Notes under the pieces: model-generated
The model's input: only the letters and a program-made list of their open reading frames with translations
The model's database searches: none
What the model was told of the DNA's origin: nothing
Program-made: the position numbers and the translations under genes
DNA from: Benincasa hispida
Taxonomy: Eukaryota > Streptophyta > Magnoliopsida > Cucurbitales > Cucurbitaceae
NCBI RefSeq assembly: GCF_009727055.1
Contig: NC_052354.1
Coordinates: forward strand, 43,422,767 to 43,486,766
Direction of reading: 5' to 3'
DNA length: 64,000 bases
In this document: positions 46,315 to 56,287 of the stretch, piece after piece
Numbering within the stretch: the stretch's first letter is position 1
Layout of the letters: each line of letters begins with the position of its first letter

Positions 46315-47592
46315 CTTTTGTATGCATAGGTTCCTTTTTCTCTTAAGGATTCCCTTTTTTGTATTACTCATTTGTACTCTTTCATTTTCTTAAATAGAAC
46401 TTTGGTTTCCGGAAAAGTAATGTCACACCATCCACAGACACACGTGAGAATTTTTTTAGTTATAACTGTAAATTATATATTTAATTACAACATCCCTAGG
46501 CTCACTTCAGGAATTTCTTAGTTATAACTGAAATTATATGTATAATCACAACATTGCTTACATCATAAAATTTCTACTTGTATAGAACCCCATGCCTAAC
46601 ATTTAACAACCTATTCATTTTACTTATTCTTTAGAGCCCCCTTCCTCAGTCCTCCCTCGCAGTCTTCCTATGATATCTATAAATAACATAGGGAACCTAT
46701 TATCGTTTTATCTTTTATGCGAAGAAAAGGAAGTTGGTTGATAAATAAACCCAACACTGTAAAACTATTTGTTCCTCTTTTGCCCCCATGTCAGCTCACC
46801 ATACGTCTCCCCAGCATTTAAATACTGCCTTTGTGTTTTTAAAGCTTAAGCAGTTTACACTCTCACATCCATGTTGCATAACTATATAAGTGTGCTTTTA
46901 TGCGTGCACAAGAGGCAGTCTGTTGGCGTTGTTCTTCTAGCCTTCTAACTATTACAGGAAGCTGAACCCTAGTTAAGTCTCGTAGCATTCTAATGGTAGA
47001 AGAAATAGGCGCCTCTTATCAACCAATGATACTTAAGTGAGATGTCATTTTATGTTGAGGCTCAAGTCTAAAAACATGTTATTTTATTTTATTTTGTGCA
47101 AAAAGACTACCTAATAGCCTACAATTGAGTTAATGTTTTATTTCAGAGAATTGGTTGCATTTCTCCTACATTAGTTGGTAATTAAGAAAGAATATGATAT
47201 AGGAAAGTGAATAATGGAGATAATTGCATGAATATAGGAATAGGGCCTTCCTTGCCCACCAATTCACCAGGAATGATCAAACAATTATGTAAGAGTGTCC
47301 TTGAAATAAGACTTTGAAGCGAGCTATACTTGAAAGATTGAGCTCAAAAACTGAAGTTGGATAATATGCATGTTTAGGTTGCAATCTGTCCAATTAACTA
47401 GAGAACCAAACTAATTAAGAACACCTATAGCAAAAGGATTTTGACGTGGTCCAGGAAATAATTATTTATACTCTGCACCTTCACAATTTATTAGCCATCT
47501 CCCTGCACCTTTCGTTAATATACATTTGTGTTTTGAATCATTATTTGCTTCAACTTCAAACAAACATCCTAATTGATTATGTGCATCTGTAG
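46315..47592. other. ALY-like intron: split LINE tail, then unassigned sequence
   Basis: About 46315-46425 continues a LINE tail (CTTTCATTTTCTTAAATAG then GAACTTTGGTTTCCGG) that starts left of copia C at about 41440-41544, so copia C had inserted into it. The remainder (46430-47592) is AT-rich. I searched it in all frames for the coiled-coil exon expected between the exons at 34916 and 47593 and saw nothing convincing. Confidence 0.55.
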
Positions 47593-47799
47593 GTTCCTTT
47601 CACCACGTTTAACCTGACGCAGCATAATACTTTCTCTGGGAACTCAGTGCCTCTGTGGTTGATGCCTCCGGCCAATACCGGAGCACTTGGTAGCATCGCT
47701 TGTTCTTTAAATGTTCCTCAAGGATCAGGATGTCGGGCAGTTGATATTGTCAAAGGTTAAATGGAAGAGGCACAATTGATGGTAAATATTGCTATTGAG
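47593..47799 (+). pseudogene. ALY-like exon with in-frame TAA
   Basis: 207 nt from acceptor TCTGTAG to donor GAG|GTAACA. It encodes HNTFSGNSVPLWLMPPANTG, then GSGCRAVDIVKG, a TAA (47758-47760), and MEEAQLMVNIAIE. ALY proteins have RNTYxGN...PPAN(S/T)G and (E)IVxSSRxKAQ(T/A)MVDAA(M/I)Q in this order, so the TAA stands where Ser is usual. The phase is 0 on both sides and no alternative donor before the stop rescues the next exon. Predicted effect: loss of the C-terminal ~165 residues. Confidence 0.85.
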
Positions 47800-48457
47800 G
47801 TAACACCCCCCCCCCCCCCACCACATATCTCTCTCGCACATAACATCATCGATATGCACTCTCTCTCTCTCTCTCTTGCAAATAACATCATATATATGCA
47901 GTGTAGTTGGATAAGACTTGTGCCTTTACATGACTTTGTGGTGGATAACTGGTGAGACATGGTGAATAACGGATCATAAAGAACCATGAAGCTTGGTTGT
48001 GGAGGAAGTTTTGAACTGGATAGTGGATAGTTTTTAGATGATATTGATGGCTTTTCTTTTCCCACTTGCTATTTGAAATAATATAAGTATTGAGATAATC
48101 GTGGAGTTGTACACCAGAATAAGAATTTGAATATGAGGGTGGGCGTTTACTGACCAGTTTATTTACTAGTACTACATGTTTTTCTAATTTGAAAGTGATC
48201 TAAAACTATTCTAGTGAGTTTTTAGGGTTTTGTTCTTAGGCTGATTGGTACAATTGAACGCCATAATGTATTTCAAGTTTTCTTTTTGAGATTTTGTGCA
48301 TGTAATATCTCAGGTTGAATGCTTAGCTGCCTCGTCTCCTTATTTTATTTGCACCTTCAACTTTTATCACGCGTTCTTTTCTTAGTGGTGTAGTAATAGG
48401 ATTGCCAGTGCTCAAGTAGTTGTGAAAGTGAGATTCGATGGTACCATTTATTTTCAG
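47800..48457. other. Short intron with C-run and CT microsatellite
   Basis: Starts with GTAACACC and a run of about 11 C's (47808-47819), then CT repeats at about 47860-47877. No element. Ends at acceptor TATTTTCAG. Confidence 0.8.
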
Positions 48458-48739
48458 GTCTCGTTGAGCAAGAACGATGGTGAAGATCCTCTTACAACGG
48501 TTTGTGGTGCCTTGCATTCTTTTGATAATCAGAATTCATCGTTTGAGATTCAAAAACCTTTAAGCATGTCCCAAGATATGAACGATAGCCTAGGAGCCCA
48601 CTTTAATCAGTTCTACTGGTCTAAACACATTTCCACTGGTGATCTATCTAGTTCGAGATCGAGACATTCCGATAGAGATTATGGAGGAATTCCTTCAAAT
48701 CTTATCACTTCATGTGTTGCTACTTTGCTCATGATACAG
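48458..48739 (+). CDS. ALY-like exon: LITSCVATLLMIQ block
   Basis: 94 codons in phase 0. It starts VSLSKNDGEDPLTTVCGALH (family: AMSSLKEGEDAFxKIGxAL) and ends GGIPSNLITSCVATLLMIQ, the very conserved ALY C-terminal helix. The donor is ACAG|GTAATT. Clean frame, no lesion. Confidence 0.93.
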
Positions 48740-49151
48740 GTAATTGTTAGTTTCTAAGTTAACTATGATTCAGGGTACAAAACTGCTCTTTCGTTTTCTT
48801 ATTGTGACGATACTAATATGGGTTTTTCTTATTTTCCTGCCATTACAAGCATCTAGATGAATTATTTCATCTTTATTTCATGTCCATCCAGATACTGCTA
48901 TGTATCAAGAATTTGTTTGCTTCAATGGCTTGGAGTAGGTTATATAGAGAACATATTGGTTGTTTTAGTTATAGTTCTGGTAATTAAATGAATTCTGAAA
49001 TGATGAGACTGATATTATCATTGTTACCCACAAGTTTCAGATATGTCAAACTATACACTAGGAAAATATTAAGATGATCTTGAATTGAACTGAGAAAGTC
49101 AATTTCAAAACCACAGAAAAAGCTTCCTCAAATAATAGAGTCGTTATATGG
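48740..49151. other. ALY-like intron before copia E
   Basis: Intron sequence without recognisable features, up to the LTR starting at 49152. Confidence 0.6.
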
Positions 49152-49528
49152 TGTTATAATTCTACTGTTAAGATTTTCCATTATTGTAAATATTTTGTTA
49201 TATTTTCCTTTTCTATGCTTTGTACACTTGTATATATTCATATCTTTGGTGAATGAATAGAGTATTATGATTCTCTCTCAAACTTAAGAGTTTTACATGG
49301 TATCACAGCCCTCTAAACAAACTTAGGATTTTGTGAACCTTAGGGTTTGAGAATTTAGAACCCGTTTGTGTTACGTTTAGGGTTTTGTGGAGGTGTGAGT
49401 TTACACTTTTGCTCACAGCCGCCATCTTTGGTTCGTTCGCCGCCGTTAGCCGCCGGAAAAAAAGGTAGTTTTTCGACACCGCCCAGTCCGTCGAGGAGCC
49501 CAGCCGCTGGAAAAAGGTAATAGAGTGT

Positions 49529-51391
49529 TTGATGTTTGTAAGACTATATCAACCTGATCAAGGAGAAAAATCTCTTACAAGCTACTGTATGGAGGTTAAA
49601 AATACATGTGCGGAATTCAATGCCTTGATGCCAATCAGCACGGATCCAAAAGTTCTAATGGCCCAACGTGAAAAGTTGTTTATCATGAGTTTTTTAGTAG
49701 TAGGTCTTGCACCTAAATATGAGATGGCCAAAGATCAAGTGTTGTCAAGCTCAAATATCTCATTGTTGGAAGAAGCTTACACTCGAATACTTCGTATTGA
49801 GAAGACACAAGCAGTTACATCATTTGATTCTAGTAGTGCTTTGATTGGGTGCACAAATGATGATAGAAAGGGGGTTGAATCAAATAGCTCCAAAGGTCAT
49901 CCCAATAACCAAAGATCAAATCCATGAGGTGTTGTTTGCTATTATTGTCATAAACCTGGTCATATGAAACGTGAATGCAGAAGATTGATGAATAAGGGTT
50001 AGAGGATGTCATCACCCTCTGCACATGTCGCCTCTACTCCTGATAATATTGACAAGTCAATTACAATTTTTGCAGAGGAGTTTGCTAAATTTCAGCAGTA
50101 TCAAGACTCATTGAGGGCATCATCTTCTACTCCCATTACGGCGTCTATGCCTTCTTTCCTCCACGTCAAAATGGGTCATTGACTCTGGTGCTACAGACCA
50201 TATGACAGGTAGCCCCAGTTTATTCTCTAACCTTTGTACATCTATCTCTTCACCTAATGTCACTATAGCTGATGGAACCTCCACTCTTGTTTTAGGATCA
50301 GAAACCGTCCATCTTACTGAATCAATTTCTTTGTCATCAGTTTTAAATTTACCACATTTCTCGTTTAATTTGATTTCGGTTAGTAAACTCACTCGTGATC
50401 TTCATTGTTGTCTCCTTTTTTCTTGGTTATTGCTTATTTTAGGATCTTACGACGAAGCTGACTACTGGTAAAGGGTGTGAATTTGGAGGTCTTTACATCT
50501 TTGAACCACAAACACCTACGACCATCACATGCTCAAGTGTGTCGTCTCTCTTTGAAGAGAATTGTCGTTTGGGTCATCCGTCTATCTCTGTGTTGAAGAG
50601 TCTTCGTCCACAACTTCAACATTTGTCTTCTTTAGATTGTGAGTTGTCAGTTTGCTAAATTTCATCGTTTGAGTTTGTATCCTCGAGTCAATAAACGAGT
50701 TAGTGCTCCTTTTGAATTAGCCTATTCTGGTGTTTGGGGTCTATATCCTGTTGAGTCCAAAGGAGGGTTTAGGTATTTTGTTACATTTGTCGATGACTAT
50801 TCTCGTGTTACGTGGTTATATTTAATGAAAAGTTGTTATGAGTTACTTTCTCATTTTCGTAACTTCCATGCTGAAATTCAAACTCAGTTTAGTGGTGCTC
50901 TTAAAATCCTACGGAGTGATAATGCTAAGGAATATTTCTCTCATGCACTCAAGTCTTATTTAGATGCCCATGGCATTCTTCATCAATCTACTTATGTCGA
51001 TACTCCATCTCAAAATGGGGTTGCAGAACGAAAGAATCGTCATCTCCTTGAGACAACCAGAGCTTTGATGTTTCAGATGCATGTTCCAAAATCCTTTTGG
51101 GCTGATGCTGTTTCCACAGCTTGTTTCTTAATAAATCACATGCTCTCTTCCATTCTTAAGGGTGAGATACCTTTTCGTACTTTACTCCCCAAGCAACATT
51201 TGTTTCCCATTCCACCCAAAATATTTGGTTGTACCTGCTTTTTTCGGGATGTTCGGTCTCAGCATACCAAGTTAGATCCAAAGTCCTTAAAATGTATTTT
51301 TCTTAGTTATTCCCGTGTTCAAAAAGGGCATCAGCGTTATTGCCTTAGTCTAAATAAATATCTTGTCTCTCCTGATGTCACGTTTTTTTAA
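49529..51391 (+). pseudogene. Copia E gag, protease and integrase, broken
   Basis: Gag (49529-49927; RLYQPDQGEKSLTSYCMEV, LFIMSFLVVGLAPKYE) is followed after a stop by zinc knuckle CYYCHKPGHMKREC (about 49938-49979). The protease VIDSGATDHMTGS (about 50178-50213) keeps its catalytic Asp. The integrase (50639-51391) has DNAKEY and NGVAERKNR, but the first catalytic Asp of the usual HSDVWG is Gly here (YSGVWG). The C-terminal part is KIFGCTCFFRDVRSQHTKLD to SPDVTFF, then a stop. Not functional. Confidence 0.9.
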
Positions 51392-51515
51392 CATACCTCA
51401 TTTTTTTCATCACCGTTGTTCTCTTCAAATAAGAGTCAGGGAGAGCATAAGGAATTAGGGATGATTTCCTTGTCTATATAGTTATTTCTCCTTCCGATCC
51501 TCTTCCTGATTCATC

Positions 51516-51647
51516 TCTATTGTTAGGGTTTTCCATTATTGTAAATATTTTGTTATATTTTTCTTTTCTATGCTTTGTACACTTGTATATATTCATATCT
51601 TTGGTGAATGAATAGAGTATTCTGATTCTCTTTCAAACCTAAGAGTT
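51516..51647 (+). repeat. 3' LTR of copia E, lacking its first ~10 bases
   Basis: Aligns with 49152-49297 from the TCTA(C/T)TGTTA position onward and ends GAGTTTTA without the final CA. The start is lost at the deletion junction near 51515. Confidence 0.85.
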
Positions 51648-52454
51648 TTAGGTATGAAAATACAGTTGCAGATCTTTTCATTTTAAGAAAATATACACTT
51701 CTGTTCCATTAAGGTTTGACTTAGGTTGAATTTCTGCTTTGAGTTTTCAAACTCAACATTCGGAATAATTTCGTTTTTGAAAATCCATTTTTTAGAAATT
51801 AGAAAGGGTGGATCCCAGTTTACATAAAGCTTAGACAATCAAGTAGGGATGTTCTTGTTGTTCCCCAGGCAACGGGAGAAAAACATCTATACAAAAATGA
51901 AATGATAACATCCTTGAGCCTTCTAACTTCCTACCTTATGAACTGTGTTATCCTAGGATTCACCTACCTTTCTATACAAGATAGAAGAATATTTAGATGC
52001 ATTTCGGACTGCACCTATCTTTATCTATCCTATCAAGTTGTCCAATCATAATTTACCACATGAAAAATTCTTCTTTCTTTTTTGAAATACTTTAATTCAT
52101 TATTTATGTGCGATGAGAGTGAAATGCATAAAGATTGATGCACCTAAGTACTTCTCTACAAAATATTCTTCCACATAACTTATTCTTGCGCCCTATTATT
52201 CTTACATTCTCAAGTATTCCGTCTTCGCATACGTGAACCGAATTGGACAACTTGTTTGCCTATCTGCAAAATGTTATTTTGTTTTACTTGGTGTCGTGGT
52301 TGAATTCTGAATATGAATTACTTTGCTATTTAAGTTCTTCACTTTACATCCACTTCAAAGAACTTATGTACCTGTTTCTAGTTAAGATATAGATTTTTTT
52401 TTTTTTTCTTGAGGTATAGAAGTTACTTATTTCAATGCTGCCGGTTACATGCAG
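51648..52454. other. Last ALY-like intron, unassigned part
   Basis: AT-rich, no element recognised. It ends with a T-run (52391-52407) and acceptor CATGCAG. Confidence 0.6.
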
Positions 52455-52619
52455 GCATGTATCGAGCGTCCGTATCCACCAGGTGATGTGGCTCAGATTC
52501 TAGGTTTAGCAATTAAAAGTTTACATCCCGGATGTTCTCAAAACCTTCATTTTTATAAAGAGATTGAAACTTGCATGAGAAGAATCAAAACTCAGTTGTC
52601 ATCCATTGTTCCAACTTGA
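52455..52619 (+). CDS. ALY-like terminal exon
   Basis: 54 codons plus TGA at 52617-52619. It encodes ACIERPYPPGDVAQILGLAI, then KSLHPGCSQNLHFYKEIETC and a MRRIKTQLSSIVPT end. It matches the conserved C-terminus of ALY proteins (family: CTERQxPPxDVAQxLDxAVxSLxPxCxQNL). Intact. Confidence 0.95.
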   Translation, partial: ACIERPYPPGDVAQILGLAIKSLHPGCSQNLHFYKEIETCMRRIKTQLSSIVPT

Positions 52620-53129
52620 ATTCAATCTGATCCTCACTGTTTCATATGTATAGGGTTTCATGTGTGTAATCTTAATCTTGTCCTGAGTAACCACTATTTT
52701 AATTTTCCAATCTTCAGATTTATGTTACATGTTTACTTTTTACCATTTACCATTTAGTTATGTTTCTAACTAATACGATAATAGAAAAATATACATTAGA
52801 GACAAATTTTCAATTCAGGTGGAATGTAGAAATTCGAGTGGTTAATCTTTTAGTTGAGAGCATATAAATTGAGTAATTAAATTATGCTCAGATTGCAATG
52901 TTAGAATGACTTAAAAGGCCCATTTAATTTTATCATTTTTTAGTTCAACATGTGGAATGTGAAAATTTGAGTCGTTGATTTGGTTGAGAGCATATGCATT
53001 GAGCAATTGAGCAGATGCCCTCTTTCCATAAATCACAAAAAGAGGTACTTGTCGAGTGAAAATTTTTCACGTCATTTCATAAATTATGATAAAATTATAA
53101 ATCATCGAATTTAGGACTAATTACAATAT
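52620..53129. other. 3' flank of the ALY-like locus
   Basis: Likely 3' UTR and intergenic DNA. Two related stretches (TGGAATGTAGAAATTCGAGTGG and TGGAATGTGAAAATTTGAGTCG, followed by GTTGAGAGCATAT, about 52820-52865 and 52950-52995) form a diverged local duplication. No gene. Confidence 0.55.
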
Positions 53130-53237
53130 GATATGTGTCTCAAATCAACATGGGAGAGTGAAAATGATATGTGTCTCAAATCAACATGGAAGAGTGAAAA
53201 TGATATGTGTCTCAAATCAACATGGGAGAGTGAAAAT
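53130..53237 (+). repeat. 36-bp tandem repeat, three copies
   Basis: Unit begins GATATGTGTCTCAAATCAAC; copies start at 53130, 53166 and 53202 and differ by one or two bases. There is no spacer diversity, so this is not CRISPR-like. It produces mirrored open frames on both strands. Confidence 0.95.
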
Positions 53238-53644
53238 GAGATGAAAGTTAGATTCCTTCTGTTGTTCACGGCACTCACTGAATTTGGAGAACAAAATTTC
53301 AATAAGGAAGTAGCAACTTAGATTTTAAATTTTTCTAAATGGAATGATCGGTATATTTAGCATTGTTTAAGGTTAAATAAGTTAGAAGTGTGAGTTTAAC
53401 TCTCTAACTCTCGGTCAAAAATGGGGTTATAATCGAGGAATAATTAAAATTAAAGTGAAGTGTGGTAAATTAAAAAGGAAAATGAAATTTTGGAAGAGAT
53501 GAAATTTTGGGTTGAAAAATGTTTAATTAAATTAAAGTTAAAGAAAGAAGATAAATAATTAATTGGACAACTATGTAAAAATAAAATAAAAATAAAAAGG
53601 AAGAAAAAAGGTTGAAGACGTCGGTGAGTTTTTAAAAGAAAGTA

Positions 53645-53649
<5 letters not shown>
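53238..53649. other. AT-rich stretch before the assembly gap
   Basis: Purine-rich plus strand, no gene recognised. Confidence 0.5.
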
Positions 53650-53696
<47 letters not shown>

Positions 53697-53700
53697 NNNN
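53650..53700. other. 47-T homopolymer and 4-N assembly gap
   Basis: T run 53650-53696 followed by NNNN 53697-53700. The short N count suggests a collapsed or nominal gap. The true length across it is unknown. Confidence 0.98.
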
Positions 53701-54446
53701 CTATGAAGCATAGATACTTCATGTGAGGCAAAGAATTCGTATCAGACACGTATCAGATATCAATACTTTTAAATATTTTTCAGATACGTATCAATACGCA
53801 ATTTGACGTATCTATTTCTACGCTTATATTTTTTTTTAAAAAAAAAACAAGCAACCCATATAATCTTTCTCAATCTAAAACTAGGCAATCTATTTAAAAA
53901 AACTCACTATTTGAGTCCAAAACTAAAAGGAAGAAAAATAAATAAAAGACCAAACTAGAATCATCTAATCTTTATTTTCACATTTGAGTCCCCACAAAGT
54001 CCACCAAAATAAAACCATTTGGATATCTTTAACAATTCAATAAAGAAGTTATTCATTTATCTTCATACTTCTCCCTCTAATCTTTTCTTCTTTCCAATAT
54101 GAGTCACTCTTCTATTGTATTTTATTAACTATTATACTTCAACATCTTAGAAGTTGCTTTTTTTTTTTTTTTTTTTGTATTATATTTCAATATTTGTATT
54201 CTATTTTGTGCTATTGTTATTAATTTGTATACTAAATTTATCTATATCCTAGATTTTTTTAAGAAAAAGAAAATGTAACTTCAACGTATTAGTAATCTCG
54301 TTTTTTTAGAAATATATAAATTAAAAAATATATAAAAAATGATGTATCTTTAGTAGTATTTGTATCTTAGTTTTTTAGAAATTGACGAATCGCCGTATCC
54401 AATCGTATATGTATTGTGTAACCGTATTTGTATCTGTGCTTCATAG
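53701..54446. mobile_element. Non-autonomous TIR element next to the gap
   Basis: Terminal inverted repeats CTATGAAGCATAGATAC (53701-53717) and GTATCTGTGCTTCATAG (54430-54446) match at 16 of 17 positions. Sub-terminal stretches are rich in CGTATC/GATACG words on both sides. 746 bp, no transposase. The left flank is lost in the N gap, so the target-site duplication cannot be read and the superfamily is open. Confidence 0.75.
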
Positions 54447-56287
54447 ATATTCGGTTTCTTTCGACAAACACATAGAGGGTCGAGTGAAGAAGATTATCGA
54501 GGACTGTCGGAGTCATTAGGGCTGTGGAAGTTGAGAAAATTGAGGTAAAATCGAAGCTGATTGGGAATTCGAGTGTTTTGAGCAAGTTGTGAATTTATGG
54601 AAATTTAGAGCCATAGAAAAGGAATCAAAAGCTGAAATTTTGAGGTTAGTAAGTTAAGAGGTTTTCCAATATCTTTCATCAAGGATGTTTTCACTAATTT
54701 TGGTTGGAAGTTGACAAATTCATAGGAAAACCGAAGCTACTCGAAAATTTGGTCAAAGCAAGAGTAGTGGAGTTTTGGAGTTGATTCCGAGTTATCCACG
54801 GGTTTTCGAAGCTTCAAACTCTCAGGTTAGCTAATTAAGTTGTTGATTAAAAGATTTATGCAAGAAATTTGAAGTTATTTGATTAGAAATTGATGAATTT
54901 AAGTCTGAAAGTGCGGTTGGAAAATAAGGTTGGAACTGAGGCTGGATGTTGAAGTTTAAGTCTGGACGTCATGTATTGTCCGTCATTAAAAGGTAAAATG
55001 GTCGACTAGGTTGATTTTGTAATTTTAGGTTAATTAAGGTGTTTTTAAGCATGATTTGAGGTCCAATTTGGGTAATTTAATTTTCATAAGTTGTTTTAGA
55101 GATCAAATAAATATATTTAGAAAATATTCTAGGTTTGAAAAGTATGAATTAAGGTCTCGAGATTAATTCTTTGAGGTTGGAATAATTTAAATGACAAATG
55201 TATAACCTTGAGTTAAGGAATGTATTATAATATTGTGGAATTCGATATTGGTGGCTAAAATTATGAACTATTTGAACTCTTATATATTGATTGGAATGTT
55301 TAGGGAATGATCCTAAATTTGTATCTGAATTTCAGGCCATATGGTGATAGGTGAAGTTTATAAGTTCAAGGGAACGAATCAAAGAGTATGAGTAACTTGT
55401 TTTTAAATATGTTTTTCTAGTGTTTCAAAAACAGACTTTTGATAATCCGAGTAATGAGAATTTATTATACCATGAATATTCTATGTTTTAAAAAGCATTT
55501 TGAATATGTGTTATGAACTTTCTTTTTTTTTTACTTTTTTTTCTCTGGAACGCGAGTTTTATTACATATTTTCTATGGTATGTGTTCTATGAATATTTTC
55601 ATATATTTTGAAACATACGTTTTATTTGAGATTTCTATGAGATGTGTTGGAATGGAAGGCTAATCATGAGTAGGTAATGGTTTATGAAAATGGTTTTCAG
55701 ACCACTAGATCAGTGTATTCGAGGTGATTTGCCTTTTATGCTACATGAATGTGTTTCCATAACGCCATATAGGCGAGCAGGGGATTACCGGGACTGAAAG
55801 AGGCCAGAGTAACCAGAAAATCCAAAGGAAGTTGAGCCTATGGTGAGGTGTATGTTATAGGGCTAAAGTCGAGTGTTTGAATATTTAGACCTTGAGGGAC
55901 ATGTCTGCATGCACGTATGACTTGTGGTATTTATCTAAACCTCGATGATGTAATCACTAATCGGATGATATGTGTGAAATATTTCTCTGAACTTTGATTT
56001 CATGATTTGAATGGTTTTAGCTGGAATTATTTTAAGATGTGCATATTCTCTTAGTATGTTTTGTCTAAATTGAATATACTTTTTTTTATAAGCAATCACT
56101 CGCATAGCTTCCAACTCACATTTTCTTTCAAGTGTTTTCCTTTCCCCAGGTAATGCAAGAGTTCCTCGTTCTAGCCTACCTACTGCTAACAAGTCGGCCA
56201 TAACCTCGAGCTTCCGCTGTTTCATAGTCTTTCATAGTCTTTCTAGTAGAAGTATGTTTATGGTTTTGAAGTGAAATGTGTTGTACT
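54447..56287. other. Repeat-like sequence of unknown class
   Basis: No intact coding frame. Style (GGTTGGAA, TCGAAGCT and GAGGTTAG words repeated, then AGGCGAGCAGGGGATTACCGG at about 55771-55791) suggests the interior or LTR of an old retroelement. A splice-like CCCCAG|GTAATG occurs near 56150 but leads nowhere. Confidence 0.35.

Larger units (their letters stand above)
49152..51647 (+). mobile_element. Ty1/copia element E, internally deleted (+)
   Basis: 5' LTR 49152-49297, primer-binding site TGGTATCACAGCC from 49298, gag, protease, integrase, then an abrupt end and a 3' LTR shortened at its start (51516-51647). RT and RNase H are absent. It sits in the last ALY-like intron. The LTR family is the same as at 1-374, which carries exactly the RNase H end missing here. 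Confidence 0.92.
10321..52619 (+). pseudogene. ALWAYS EARLY (ALY)/LIN-9-like locus, probably a pseudogene
   Basis: A host gene of the plant ALY family, relatives of animal LIN-9/Mip130. In that family the protein is a nuclear DREAM/MuvB-type chromatin component with an N-terminal SANT/Myb domain, a central DIRP domain and a C-terminal region. Sixteen exon-like blocks with AG and GT borders and compatible phases are listed separately. Diagnostic sequence: AYLSLPEGAASV (10321), ALDALQTLADLSSMMP (27736), the DIRP core [17 protein letters not shown] (31771), FNPMDNFPEAFRRQ (34931), and LITSCVATLLMIQ with PPGDVAQIL at the C-terminus. Two lesions break the frame: a shift in the DIRP exon at about 32130 and TAA at 47758-47760. 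The SANT exons and the coiled-coil exon(s) are not visible. Introns contain at least ten retroelement insertions. Family identity is very secure. Pseudogene status is likely, but depends on the sequence being correct. Confidence 0.85.

Noticed and set aside
53130..53237. Possible CRISPR-like array
   Set aside because: Direct tandem copies without spacers, in a plant genome.
53450..53749. Antisense frame with a poly-Lys run
   Set aside because: It crosses the 47-T run and the N gap.
55935..56225. Antisense 96-codon frame with an Arg/Glu-rich helix-like sequence
   Set aside because: No recognisable family; surrounding sequence looks like decayed repeat.
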